Part shown: piece by piece, positions 7,963 through 16,373 of the stretch
Layout: every line of letters starts with the position of its first letter
Position numbering within the stretch: position 1 is the stretch's first letter
Assembly: GCA_035550375.1 (NCBI GenBank)
Contig: DASZPH010000019.1
Location: forward strand, 62,001 to 126,000
Reading direction: 5' to 3'
Source: DASSFG01 sp035550375
GTDB lineage: Bacteria; Planctomycetota; Planctomycetia; Pirellulales; JAICIG01
DNA: 64,000 bases
Translations under genes and position numbers: made by a program
The notes under the pieces: model-generated
Seen by the model: the letters and a program-made list of their open reading frames with translations, nothing else
Databases searched by the model: none
What the model was told of the DNA's origin: nothing

Positions 7963-8823
7963 TCAGTCTTTCAGGGCGTCGTCCACGAACTCGAATACGG
8001 CTTTCGTGGCCGGGTCGTCGGGCGTGCCCAGGTTGTTGTTGATCCGGTTGTGGTTGGTCTCCTGACCGCCAAACAGTTTGACCGGAATACTCGCCTCCTT
8101 GAGCGCGGCGGCCAGACGCTGGGCCTGGGCCGCGTTGTCGGGATGGTCGGCCACGTAGAGGATCAAGAAGGGCGGAATCCCTTTGTCTCTGGCGACGTGC
8201 GTTACGGCCGAGTAGTCTCGATGCTTTTGCGGATCGTTGCCGAACTTTTCGCGATGGCCGAGCTTGGGCTGCGGCTGGCCGTGTACGCGGCGGCGGGTTT
8301 CGGCCGTCTCGATGATGGCTGGCACGTCGTAGGTGTCTCCGTCGACCGGCACGCACCCCTTCAGGACATCGAACGGCACCCCTTCGGCCCGCAGGTAGCG
8401 GTCGTCGACGCACATCAGCGCGGCGAGCTGCGCGCCGGCCGAATGGCCCATGACGAAAATCCTTTTCGGATCGCCACCGTAGTCGGCGATATGCTTGTGG
8501 ACCCAGCCCAACGATTTGGCCACGTCGCGGAAGATGGTCTCCATCTCGACGTCGGGAAGCATCCGGTAATTGGTCGAAACGAACACGAAGCCCCGCTCGA
8601 CGAAGGCCGGCGGTTTTTTCTGCACGTCGGCCTTGTCTCCCACCTGCCAACCGCCGCCGTGGATCCAGAAGACGACCGGGTGGTCCTTGCCCTCCGCCGG
8701 CGCGTAAATATCGAGCGTCTGCCGCGGAGTCTTGGGTTCGCTGTAGGGGACGTCGCGTTCGATTTTCGGATCGGCGGCTGAGGCCGAGGCGACGATGAGC
8801 AGGAAGAGGGCAATTGCTTTCAC
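7963..8823 (-). CDS. Secreted alpha/beta-hydrolase (carboxylesterase/BD-FAE-like)
   Basis: A 286-residue exported esterase-type hydrolase. The GTG at 8823 follows GGAG at good spacing and begins directly with a signal peptide (VKAIALFLLIVASASAADPK); an in-frame ATG at 8862 would bury it. The oxyanion-hole motif HGGGW, nucleophile elbow GHSAG and C-terminal histidine in ETNHNRINNN are in the family's order, with a catalytic Asp likely in VADHPDNAAQ. Such proteins hydrolyse carboxylic esters, often of plant polysaccharides, in the periplasm or outside. Substrate is not predictable. It converges on the glycoside-hydrolase-like gene. Confidence 0.85.
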   Translation of the reverse strand: MKAIALFLLIVASASAADPKIERDVPYSEPKTPRQTLDIYAPAEGKDHPVVFWIHGGGWQVGDKADVQKKPPAFVERGFVFVSTNYRMLPDVEMETIFRDVAKSLGWVHKHIADYGGDPKRIFVMGHSAGAQLAALMCVDDRYLRAEGVPFDVLKGCVPVDGDTYDVPAIIETAETRRRVHGQPQPKLGHREKFGNDPQKHRDYSAVTHVARDKGIPPFLILYVADHPDNAAQAQRLAAALKEASIPVKLFGGQETNHNRINNNLGTPDDPATKAVFEFVDDALKD

Positions 8824-8997
8824 GATGGTTCGTCTCCGTGGTAAGTTGCCTGCCAGACCCACATGGCCAGGATATTGGCCGACGAACCGGGCTTCAACCG
8901 TCCTGAACCCGCGACCCGGGGCGGGTGTCCCAACATCGAGTCCGGTTTGGTGTGAGCGACCGACCCGATCTTAAGAAACCCGCTGGAGTAGGAAAGC

Positions 8998-9372
8998 ATG
9001 TCCGGCGCAACCAGATGGCGCGGCTATTGGCAACAAAGGGGCCGCCGAGCGGAAATGCGCGATCTGCTGCTGCGCTTTGCCAACGGCACTCTGACCGGTG
9101 GCGGCGTTGATTGTGTAGGCCGCTTCACTTTCGACGGCACATACGACCCAACGGGTGCGGTTGTGATGGTAAAGCAGTATCTGGGCATGCACAAGGTTCT
9201 TTACAAGGGGCAGTTTGACGGCGAAGGGACGATCTTTGGCCGCTGGTCGATCTGGTCCTTTGATTCGGGCGAGTTCATGCTCACGCTGGCCAGGGACGGG
9301 GCCGCCTGCGAAGAACGGGAGATTGAAGAAATCGTTCCGGACGCGCCGGTGAAGCGGCTGGTTGGCGTTTAG
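8998..9372 (+). CDS. Hypothetical protein
   Basis: A 124-residue soluble protein with start ATG behind GGAGTAGGAAAG. The body is beta-rich with glycine turns (VGRFTFDGTYDPTGAVVMVK, YKGQFDGEGTIFGRWSIW) and an acidic C-terminus (EEREIEEIVPDAP). I recognise the general pattern from unnamed planctomycete proteins but no function. There is no signal peptide or membrane segment. It is flanked by divergently placed genes and seems to stand alone. Confidence 0.6.
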   Translation: MSGATRWRGYWQQRGRRAEMRDLLLRFANGTLTGGGVDCVGRFTFDGTYDPTGAVVMVKQYLGMHKVLYKGQFDGEGTIFGRWSIWSFDSGEFMLTLARDGAACEEREIEEIVPDAPVKRLVGV

Positions 9373-9494
9373 TGCAGGGTGGGACGAGCGCCGCAAGTTC
9401 CACCATTGTAGCCGGCACGCCGTGCCGTCGCCGCGCACCGTTTGATAAGCGCTCGCCCAAAGTTCAACGGCACACGGAAGTGTGCCTACCACTC

Positions 9495-10577
9495 TTACTC
9501 AACTGGCAGGCCGCTGGCCCGCAACACGGTCTCTTGGACGGCCAGATCGTGCTCGGACGTAAACTGGCTCTCTTTCTCGCCGCGCAAGATGGCCGCCATC
9601 TCGGCGGCGTCGGCGACGTAGCGTTCGAACTTCGCGAAGCGAATCTCCTGATAGCCGGCGAGGTACTCGCCTCGCGGCGACGCGAAAGCAACGTGCGCGG
9701 CCGGATCATCCAGGGGCTGAATGTGGAACGTCCCCTCCGTGCCGCACACCGTCAGGTGCCGCCGGGCAAAGCCCTCCACCTCCAGCGCCGTAGAACGGAC
9801 CGTGGCCGTGGCCTTGGGGTGCTCCAACACCGCGAGCATGTTGTCGACGAGGCTGTCGTCGATGTCGGCCACATGGCGGGCAAAAGGAACGACGCGCTGC
9901 GGTTTTCCCAGGAGCCCGACGACCAGATCGATGATATGGCAGCCCAACTCGAACATCATCCCGCCCCGGTACGCGGCGAACCGCTGCCGGTCGGCCGGCG
10001 AGACGACCTTGCTCATCACGGCCGCCACCTCAAACGGCTCGCCCAACCAGCCGCGGGCAAGCAGATCGCGCAATAGGACGAACGCCGGATTGTAACGGTA
10101 CATGTAGCCCATCTGAACAAGCAGCCCCCGCTCGGCTGCCGCCCGCAGGATGCGCCGGTAATGAGCCAGCGATTCGCCGGCCGGCTTGTCGAGATGGACG
10201 TGCTTGCCGGCCGCCACGCAGGCCTCCGCCGTGGGCAACAGGTCGCGCACGCGGGTCTCCACGAGCACGGCCTGCAAACCCTCGACATTCAAGAGCTGCT
10301 CCTGCGTCATCCAGGGCACATCTTCAAAGGCGGGCTGGGCCACTGCCCGCTTGCGTAGCTCTTCGTCAGGCTCGGCGACGCCGACAACTTCATAGTCGGA
10401 CGACCGGCGGTAGACCGAGAGCTTGTTGGCATGGCCATGACCGACGCCGATCTGGCCAATTTTTATTTTGGCCTTTTGGCGTCCGGTCGGTTCCACGGCG
10501 TGGGCGAGACCGGTGAGAGCCAGGCTTGCAACGGCAACAAACGACCGCCGCGTCGTGTTGGTAACTCGGATTGGCAA
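9495..10577 (-). CDS. Gfo/Idh/MocA-family oxidoreductase, Tat-exported
   Basis: A 360-residue NAD(P)-type dehydrogenase. A Tat-like leader (TRRSFVAVASLALTGLAHA) precedes the Rossmann fold, whose dinucleotide loop reads IGQIGVGHGHANKLSVY, followed by VVGVAEPDEELR. HVHLDKPAGESLAHYR contains the conserved lysine-proline of the family (EKP-like) at the active site. The C-terminal alpha/beta domain carries FELGCHIIDLVVGLLGKP, another standard motif. Family members act on sugars and inositols; planctomycetes hold many exported versions of unknown substrate. No operon partner is visible. Confidence 0.88.
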   Translation of the reverse strand: MPIRVTNTTRRSFVAVASLALTGLAHAVEPTGRQKAKIKIGQIGVGHGHANKLSVYRRSSDYEVVGVAEPDEELRKRAVAQPAFEDVPWMTQEQLLNVEGLQAVLVETRVRDLLPTAEACVAAGKHVHLDKPAGESLAHYRRILRAAAERGLLVQMGYMYRYNPAFVLLRDLLARGWLGEPFEVAAVMSKVVSPADRQRFAAYRGGMMFELGCHIIDLVVGLLGKPQRVVPFARHVADIDDSLVDNMLAVLEHPKATATVRSTALEVEGFARRHLTVCGTEGTFHIQPLDDPAAHVAFASPRGEYLAGYQEIRFAKFERYVADAAEMAAILRGEKESQFTSEHDLAVQETVLRASGLPVE

Positions 10578-10907
10578 GGGTTCCGTCGCTGACTCGGGTT
10601 GGCAAATGGGGAACGATCCACCGCGCAGTGGCGGAGCTTATGACTCACCTTACCCTTGGTAACCACCGCCGAGCAAGTTGCGCGTGACCGTAGTGTTCCC
10701 CGCGACCCCGTCGTACTCCGACTCGTGGCTCGACCGTGTCGGCTGCCTGAACGTCTGAATGCAGGCGGGACGCCTGCCCCAGAATGTGGTAGAATCCGTT
10801 CTCGCCTCGCTGGCGTTTCGGGTTCGCGTGCGGCGAGCCGCAAACGCGATCCACGGCCTGTGGGGCGAACGATTTCCCATCGCTAACCCGAGTCACCACC
10901 GCGTCCC
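10578..10907. other. Intergenic region with degenerate direct and inverted repeats
   Basis: No gene is supported. The stretch and its left border carry imperfect copies of a motif, CTCGGATTGGCAAGGG, GACTCGGGTTGGCA and, inverted near the end, GCTAACCCGAGTCA. A short perfect hairpin GCAGGCGGGACGCCTGC lies near 10762. CTCGCTGGCGTTTCGGGTT near 10805 resembles another degraded copy. This looks like a build-up of decayed small repeats ahead of the DUF1559 gene. Confidence 0.4.
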
Positions 10908-11801
10908 ATGATTGCTTTCACCTGCCCACAGTGCGGATCACAGACCAACGTCGACGATCGCTACGCAGGTCAGACAGGGCCGTGCCGTAATTGCGGCGCG
11001 ACGGTCACGATTCCTGGCGCCCCCGCGCAGCCCTTCACCGCCGCTCCGCCCCCTCCCCGCGGCTCGTCGTCGTCCGCGCCGATACTGGTCATCGTGCTGG
11101 TGTGCGTCGTCGTGGGTATGCTCGTTTGCGGGGGCATCCTCGTCGCGCTGTTGCTGCCGGCTGTGCAAGCGGCGCGCGAGGCCGCGCGACGCAGCCAGTG
11201 CAACAACAACCTGAAGCAGATTGGCCTGGCGATGCAGATATATAACGACACCTATGGCACCTTCCCGCCGGCTTACATTGCCGACACCAACGGTAAACCA
11301 ATGCACAGTTGGCGGGTGTTGATTCTGCCGTTTATGGAGCAGGAGTCGCTGTACGATCGTTATAACTTCAACGAGCCGTGGGACGGACCAAATAACAGCC
11401 AGCTCGCCGCCATGATCCCGCCAAGTTACCGCTGCCCGTCGGACCCCGCTGGGTTTGGCAGCACGAACACCAGCTACGCCGCGATCACCGGCATTGGAAC
11501 GATGTTCGACGGCGAGACGGCAGCGACGATGAGGTCAGTCACCGACGGCACGTCAAACACGATCATAGTGGTCGAGACGACGGCCGGCATGAACTGGATG
11601 GAGCCGCGCGACCTCGACATAGATCAGATGACGCTGCAAATCAACGCTTCGCCGGCCGAGATATCGAGCCATCATCCAATTGGAGCGATAGCGGTGTTTG
11701 CCGACGGCCACACGTCGTTCTTGCAGCAGTCGGTCACAGCCCAAGTGCTTCGCGCGCTGATCACCAAGGCCGGCGGCGAGCCCGTCGGCGGGGATTTCTA
11801 G
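10908..11801 (+). CDS. DUF1559 (H-X9-DG) pilin-like protein with N-terminal zinc-ribbon
   Basis: A 297-residue protein. Residues 1-37 form a zinc ribbon with two CxxC pairs (FTCPQCG, GPCRNCG). A proline-rich linker and one membrane segment (about 55-80, ILVIVLVCVVVGMLVCGGIL) lead to the DUF1559 domain: VQAAREAARRSQCNNNLKQI, PPAYIADTNGKPMHSWRVLI, YRCPSDPA and the C-terminal FADGHTSFL (the DG end motif). Usual DUF1559 proteins start with a type IV pilin-like prepilin leader; here that segment is preceded by the zinc ribbon, leaving the ribbon in the cytoplasm. Function of the family is unknown; planctomycetes hold dozens of copies. Confidence 0.88.
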   Translation: MIAFTCPQCGSQTNVDDRYAGQTGPCRNCGATVTIPGAPAQPFTAAPPPPRGSSSSAPILVIVLVCVVVGMLVCGGILVALLLPAVQAAREAARRSQCNNNLKQIGLAMQIYNDTYGTFPPAYIADTNGKPMHSWRVLILPFMEQESLYDRYNFNEPWDGPNNSQLAAMIPPSYRCPSDPAGFGSTNTSYAAITGIGTMFDGETAATMRSVTDGTSNTIIVVETTAGMNWMEPRDLDIDQMTLQINASPAEISSHHPIGAIAVFADGHTSFLQQSVTAQVLRALITKAGGEPVGGDF

Positions 11802-11878
11802 AGCCGGAAGTTGGGTTCGGATCCCCCGCTCACCGTGCTAAGAACGGTGCTTCGGCCCGCGGTGAACCGGAATCCGCT

Positions 11879-13972
11879 CTAATCCAGGTTCAGATCCGCC
11901 AAGTAGGCGTCGAGCTCCGTTTGTCGCTTGCCGAGCTCGGCCGCGAGTGAGTCGATCTGGCCGCGCAGCTTTTCGACCTCGTCCTCCTGGTCGGTGAATT
12001 TCTTCACGTAGCGGCGATAGAGGTCGGAATCGCGGTCGAGCTGCTGCATGTTCTGGCGGATGCGGTTCTGCTCTTGGTCGATGGCCGTAATCTGCCGTTC
12101 CAACTCCTGCTTCTTGCTCGCCAGCTCCGAGAGCTGCTGCTTCTGGCGAACGACTTCGGCCAGCCCTTGCTTGACCTTCTCGCTCACCACCTTGGCGTTG
12201 ACGTAATAGCGGATGGCGTTGTCGTCGAGGTTCGTGAGCGCGAACTGCTGCGAAATGGTCATCTCTTCGGCCACCTCGAGTTTGGCCGGTTTGCCCGGCT
12301 CAGCCGCCACGGCAAAACGGTATCGGTCGCGCGTCTTCTCGGTCGGCTCCTTGGGTGTGATCAGCGTCCAGCCCGGCTCCAAGGCATATTCGACGAGCAC
12401 TTGCTTGGCTTCGCGGCCCGAGTTCTTGATCGTGTAATTGCGGCGGCGCTCGAGCTTGTTGGTGGTGTGCAGCGTCCCTTTCACGAGCCGGCAGCGGACG
12501 AGCTGTTGGGGCGACTGCTGGGGCTCGAACGACACCTCGGTTTTCAGGTCGAGCGAGTAGCTGATGAGGCGTTCGCTCCCTGGCGGCAGGTCTTCGATCT
12601 GGGCGTCTCCCGCGTAGGCGCCGTCGTCAAAAACGGTAATCGGCCCCTGCATTAAGTAGAGGTCGGTCGAGTTCTTGAGCCGCAAGCCGTTGAGCGGATG
12701 CTTGGCCTGCACGCGTTCGTTGTAGATGGAAACCTTGTCTCCTTTGACCGAATCGTTGACGATCGGGAGCATGGCCGACTTTTGCCGGCCTAGCGTCACG
12801 GGCGTGCCGATGGCGTATTGGAATAGTTCGCCGACATTGCCCGCCTCGGCCAACGACTCGACGCCCTCGCTGAGGGCCATGGCGCCCTTCTCACCGGCCA
12901 TCATACCGCCCATGCCACCCATGGCCATGGGCGCGGCGGGCGGAGCCGCCCCAGCGCGGCTACCGAACGCAGGCATCTTGCGGGCTAGCGACGGCCCTTC
13001 TGCTCTCACCTTGTCAGCAAACTCCTCCTCCCGTTTCGCCAGGTCCTGGCCGTAGGTCTGCGGACGCAGCGATGCAAATAGCTCCGGCTCGACCACGGGC
13101 CGCGGCACGTAGAGCGGCTGATAGAGATCCATGACGAATGAAATCGGCCGGCCGCTGACCAGCGTCAGCGAGACGCCGTTCCAGTCTTCCTCGGTGGTGT
13201 TCTCGACGATCGCCCAGCCTTGCAGGAAGGGGGCCTCGTTGTCGGCCAGCACGAGCCGGTAGCTCGTTTTCCAGATGGGGGCCTCCTGGATGTACCCCAC
13301 GCGCACCGGGCGTTTGCCATGGCCGAGGAACTGGAGGGTAACGGTTTTCTTTTCGTTGTCGTGTCCCATGGCGAGCACGACCAGGGCCTGCCGCAACTCG
13401 GCGTCGAGTTTTTCGTTCGACAGCTTGATGCGGCCCACCGACTCCAGCTTGACGCTTCGCAGCCCGTCGGATGTGAGCAGGTTGAGCACTTCGACGTCGA
13501 CCATGTCGTCGCCGACCTTCTGTTTGCGGGTTTCAACGCCCAGGATTGTGCCCGACACTTTATTCGGCGCGTCGATCTCGACCTGTTCGCCACGGACCTG
13601 GTCGAGCAACTGGGCCAGCGTGGGGTTGTCGGTCAGGTCGATGGCGAACGTTTTGAGCGTCTTGGTGATCGGGTCGCGAGAGCCGTAGGTGACGGTCGAG
13701 ATATGGCCGCCGCCCAGGTCTTGCAGCACCATGCTTTTGAGGAGGTCGTTGACCTTCTCGACGTTGAACTTCAGCTCGACCTGCGCGTCTCCCTCGATTT
13801 CGGCGGCATGCTCGAAGAAGCCGACGCCCGAGTTGAAGAGGACGATCCGTTTCAGGGGCACACTCGCTTGCGACATTTCTTCCTCGGCGTGGGCAAAAGA
13901 GCTAGCCGCGGTCAACGAGAGGACGACGGCGATCGAACGGGCATAGAATCGGGCGCGGACAACGAACGACAT
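11879..13972 (-). CDS. Exported DUF4139-type protein with C-terminal coiled coil
   Basis: A 697-residue exported protein. The ATG at 13972 follows GAGGAGAG and opens with a signal peptide (IAVVLSLTAASSFAHAEEE); an in-frame extension to 14143 is rejected. Early sequence VPLKRIVLFNSGVGFFEHAA and DLGGGHISTVTYGSRDP match the mucoidy-inhibitor-like DUF4139 family as found in planctomycetes. A Met/Gly/Ala-rich linker (APMAMGGMGGMMAG) lies mid-protein. The last 100 residues form a coiled coil with heptads (SELASKKQELERQITAIDQE) ending in LDAYLADLNLD. It probably sits in the periplasm or cell envelope as a structural or scaffolding protein. Monocistronic. Confidence 0.78.
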   Translation of the reverse strand: MSFVVRARFYARSIAVVLSLTAASSFAHAEEEMSQASVPLKRIVLFNSGVGFFEHAAEIEGDAQVELKFNVEKVNDLLKSMVLQDLGGGHISTVTYGSRDPITKTLKTFAIDLTDNPTLAQLLDQVRGEQVEIDAPNKVSGTILGVETRKQKVGDDMVDVEVLNLLTSDGLRSVKLESVGRIKLSNEKLDAELRQALVVLAMGHDNEKKTVTLQFLGHGKRPVRVGYIQEAPIWKTSYRLVLADNEAPFLQGWAIVENTTEEDWNGVSLTLVSGRPISFVMDLYQPLYVPRPVVEPELFASLRPQTYGQDLAKREEEFADKVRAEGPSLARKMPAFGSRAGAAPPAAPMAMGGMGGMMAGEKGAMALSEGVESLAEAGNVGELFQYAIGTPVTLGRQKSAMLPIVNDSVKGDKVSIYNERVQAKHPLNGLRLKNSTDLYLMQGPITVFDDGAYAGDAQIEDLPPGSERLISYSLDLKTEVSFEPQQSPQQLVRCRLVKGTLHTTNKLERRRNYTIKNSGREAKQVLVEYALEPGWTLITPKEPTEKTRDRYRFAVAAEPGKPAKLEVAEEMTISQQFALTNLDDNAIRYYVNAKVVSEKVKQGLAEVVRQKQQLSELASKKQELERQITAIDQEQNRIRQNMQQLDRDSDLYRRYVKKFTDQEDEVEKLRGQIDSLAAELGKRQTELDAYLADLNLD

Positions 13973-14245
13973 GGCGACTCTCCTCTGGAAATGACCCCCA
14001 AAGCAGCATAGGTCTGGGTAACGGTCGGAGCAAGCAAGCCGGTCGCAGCGGGTGCGCGGGATATGAGGATTCGGCGAGCCAATGGCGTTTGCGATGTGGA
14101 ATGGCGATACGCGAGGACGAGATGCCCCGGTTCGTGATGCCAACCGCCCTCGCCCTGCCCTCTCTCAAAGGGCCCAAAGGGAGAGGGCGTACAGCCCAAA
14201 ACCCGATTCACGATCGCTCCGGTAGTGGCTCAAAAGTGAGGTGGT

Positions 14246-14476
14246 CTATTTTGCAACGGTCATGCGGCAGGCGGCGCTTGGTCCGGTGCGATCGCCGGTT
14301 TCCATAGGCGAAGGGTGGCAAGCAGTCGCTCGTGATCTTCGGCAGTCATCACCTCGGGCGCCGTGACCGTGGCCTTTCTGAGGCCCTGGCGGCGGCTTAT
14401 ATGTCTCACTGCCTTTGATGACATAGCCGAGCCAAATACAGAAACCGATGAGGAAGAATGCCCAAAGAAGCTCCAT
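14246..14476 (-). CDS. Small membrane protein, possibly frame-broken
   Basis: A 76-residue frame opening with a convincing membrane segment (MELLWAFFLIGFCIWLGYVI) behind AAGGA. After KPPPGPQK the sequence turns to H/G/R-rich text. The next frame from about the same place reads much more like protein (VMTAEDHERLLATLRLWKPA) and stops at 14260. A one-base indel near 14370 would join them into a small anchored protein of about 70 residues. Either this frame is real as it stands, or the gene is broken. Family not recognised. The stretch 13973-14245 shows nothing else. Confidence 0.35.
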   Translation of the reverse strand: MELLWAFFLIGFCIWLGYVIKGSETYKPPPGPQKGHGHGARGDDCRRSRATACHPSPMETGDRTGPSAACRMTVAK

Positions 14477-14623
14477 AGTTTACTTTTTTCCTTTGGGCCA
14501 AGCCGTCATCTGGTTAGAATGACATCGTCGAGCCGACGTGCCTTTTGCAGAACATGGAATGGAAACAAGCCGATCCGTCGGAGCTTAACCGGGTACTACG
14601 CGAATGGGCGCACCTCGCCAAAT

Positions 14624-14893
14624 CTAATTCTGTGAGTCAACCCCCTGAATCGCATGCTCGATCCCCGTCCTCCAATCCGCCTCGATTTTCTCACGAGGAA
14701 CACAGTTCCTCATTTCCTCGAAACTGAGGGACGTGCACGCTTCTACGATCTCTGAGAATTGCCAAAAGTCTCGAAGCTGCTCGCGGGTTACGATTATCGA
14801 GTGAGCGCCGTCTAGTTCGACGCGCACGAATTCCCCCATTGGCGTCGGGCTGGTGAACTCGATTTTCGTTATCTGCGGAACGTGCATTGGCAT
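14624..14893 (-). CDS. Small hypothetical protein
   Basis: An 89-residue soluble protein. The N-terminal half is beta-like (TKIEFTSPTPMGEFVRVEL, AHSIIVTREQLRDF) and the rest helical (SFEEMRNCVPREKIEADW). It resembles small ligand- or immunity-type proteins only in size. There is no signal or membrane segment, and the ribosome site is weak. It sits beside the IS1-like element in a patch of orphan genes that looks AT-richer than its surroundings. No family recognised. Confidence 0.5.
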   Translation of the reverse strand: MPMHVPQITKIEFTSPTPMGEFVRVELDGAHSIIVTREQLRDFWQFSEIVEACTSLSFEEMRNCVPREKIEADWRTGIEHAIQGVDSQN

Positions 14894-14937
14894 TGTGGGC
14901 TGAGAATGAGGCCGCTATTCTACGCCGCGTCTAAAAG

Positions 14938-15004
14938 CCAGCTTGGCGGCTGTCTGTGCAACGTTCTGGAAGTCAAGGGGTGACCCCAGGAACCGCCAAG
15001 CTGG
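14938..15004. repeat. 12-bp inverted repeat beside the IS element
   Basis: CCAGCTTGGCGG (14938-14949) and CCGCCAAGCTGG (14993-15004) are exact complements 43 bases apart, with a small inner hairpin GGGGTGACCCC. It may be a terminator-like structure for the small gene on one side or an edge mark of the mobile patch. No target duplication was found. Confidence 0.45.
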
Positions 15005-15027
15005 TGTTTCAATCTCCGTGTTGTGTC

Positions 15028-15076
15028 AAAAGAAAACCCCGCTCCAAATTGGTGTCGAGCCAAACCCGGAGCGGGG
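15028..15076 (-). terminator. Rho-independent terminator of the transposase gene
   Basis: Read on the minus strand, CCCCGCTCC (15076-15068) pairs with GGAGCGGGG (15045-15037), and TTTTCTTTT follows directly (15036-15028). The loop is about 22 bases. It lies about 55 bases after the transposase stop and points the right way. Confidence 0.8.
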
Positions 15077-15131
15077 TCGATGCCTTGCGGCATTGTGCGG
15101 ATTGTTACGGGCTTGGCTCGACGCGGCCATT

Positions 15132-16158
15132 CTACCGCGAAAGCACCGCCGCAAACAGTTCGTCGAACGACCACGGATGATCCGCAATGCCCGCCATCAT
15201 GGCAGCCGTCGACCTGAGCTTGCCAGACTTACCGGGCTTTCGAGTGCGCCAGCAGTAGTTGTAGTAAGCCGCGAACATCGCGAAGGCGGCTTCCAAATTC
15301 ACCAGTTTTTTGCTGAAGGCGTAGGTCAGCCGATTGAGACGGCGCAGGAAGAGTCGCTGAGTTCCGTTGAGCCGTTCAACATGGCTCGTGCATATCGTCC
15401 ACCGTTCCTTCTCCGTCATGCCGCGTCGAGCCGTCCGCTTCGTGCCAACTATCTCTGAAGGCGTATAGATGATCTTCGCGTTCCGGTATTCCTTGATGAT
15501 GGTGCCGTACTTCACGTAGGGTCCGAACGCCAGGTCAACCGCTTCTGGATAGGCCGCGAACCCATCCGTGCTGATTTGCACGATCCGCTGGAACGACCCG
15601 GCCGCGAAGGCGTGGCTATCCGAGGCGTGGGGCTTCGGCCAGACCAGCCGGCCGGCAACGTCGAGCATGAAGCGCCGGGCGTTGTCCCCGGTCCGCTTTC
15701 CAAGCAAGAACGAAACCAGCAGCTTCGTCGTCTGGTCAACGGCGGTCCAGATATAGCAGTCCCCGATGTCGTGGCACCGTGCCCGCTGTTCGATCGTCAG
15801 CTTGTCTTGCTTCTTGAGAATGAATGTCCACTGTTCATCGCATTCGAGATGGGTCAGCTTTAGGCCACGCATCCGCTGATCCAGGAAGCGCTGGCACTCC
15901 CGGCCGAAGTGAACCAGCAACTTGCAAACGGTATTTCGCTGAAGGCCGGTAATGCGGGCTGTGGATCGGAGCGAGCTGCCTTCGGCCAAGAGCCTCAGAG
16001 CCAGCTTAGCCTGTTCCACAGGAACGCGCATCGCACCGAGCGGCTTGAACCGTGCCTCGGGTGAACCGCTTGCCGCAAGCGACACAGCGGTAGCGCTGGT
16101 TCCCGTGTCTGTCTTTCCCGTACTTCTGTTTGTGCAGGTGAGCACAAGCGATCATCAT
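15132..16158 (-). pseudogene. IS1-like transposase with a +1 frame break after the N-terminal zinc ribbon
   Basis: The long frame (15132-16145) holds the catalytic DDE core: ECDEQWTF, VQISTDGFAAYPEAV and TSHVERLNGTQRLFLRRLNR. A helix-turn-helix precedes it (LRSTARITGLQRNTVCKLLV). These match IS1-type transposases of about 340 residues. The zinc-ribbon N-terminus is in a different frame: from ATG 16158 (or 16155), KYGKDRHGNQRYRCVACGKR is read and stops 17 codons later. Skipping one C in the run ACCC near 16064 joins CGKRFT to EARFKPLGAMR, restoring the normal family sequence. So the gene is either inactivated by a one-base insertion or uses +1 frameshifting. Ends are not clean; no terminal repeats or target duplication were identified. 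Confidence 0.75.
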
Positions 16159-16240
16159 AAAAGCGCCGTTCCCTTGTCTGGGGCGGTCGCTAGAATGAAG
16201 TTGCTTAGGCTACTTCTGGCGACCAGCCGGTTGTAGTTTG

Positions 16241-16274
16241 CCCCGAAGCGATTACCAGTCGCTTCGGGGTTTTT
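16241..16274 (+). terminator. Strong rho-independent terminator
   Basis: CCCCGAAGCGA (16241-16251) pairs perfectly with TCGCTTCGGGG (16259-16269) across a 7-base loop, followed by TTTTT (16270-16274). On the plus strand no protein gene ends just before it, so it either ends a short non-coding transcript (see the hairpin at 16185-16224) or shields the downstream ribbon-helix-helix gene from read-through of the mobile element. Confidence 0.8.
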
Positions 16275-16296
16275 CATGCCATGATGTAATACTATC

Positions 16297-16367
16297 GTCC
16301 GGTCAAAAGTCGGTCAATAGTGTGTCCGGTCAAAATACCTTGACTGACCGGACGTAGGCGGTAGACT
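16297..16367 (+). promoter_or_regulatory. Iterated operators and leaderless promoter of the ribbon-helix-helix gene
   Basis: GTCCGGTCAAAA occurs at 16297-16308 and 16324-16335, with a partial copy GTCGGTCAA at 16309-16317. An inverted copy TTGACTGACCGGAC (16340-16353) contains the -35 box TTGACT (16340-16345). A -10 box TAGACT (16362-16367) follows at 16 bp. The start codon is only seven bases after the -10, so the transcript should be leaderless. Overlap of operator and -35 suggests autorepression by the encoded protein. Confidence 0.65.
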
Positions 16368-16373
16368 TCCGCT

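Noticed and set aside
14938..15004. Integron attC-type site
   Set aside because: The inverted repeat lacks GTTRRRY/RYYYAAC core sites and no integrase is present.
14930..16240. Terminal inverted repeats of the IS1-like element
   Set aside because: Only the short word CATTCTA is shared by the two flanks; no target duplication seen.
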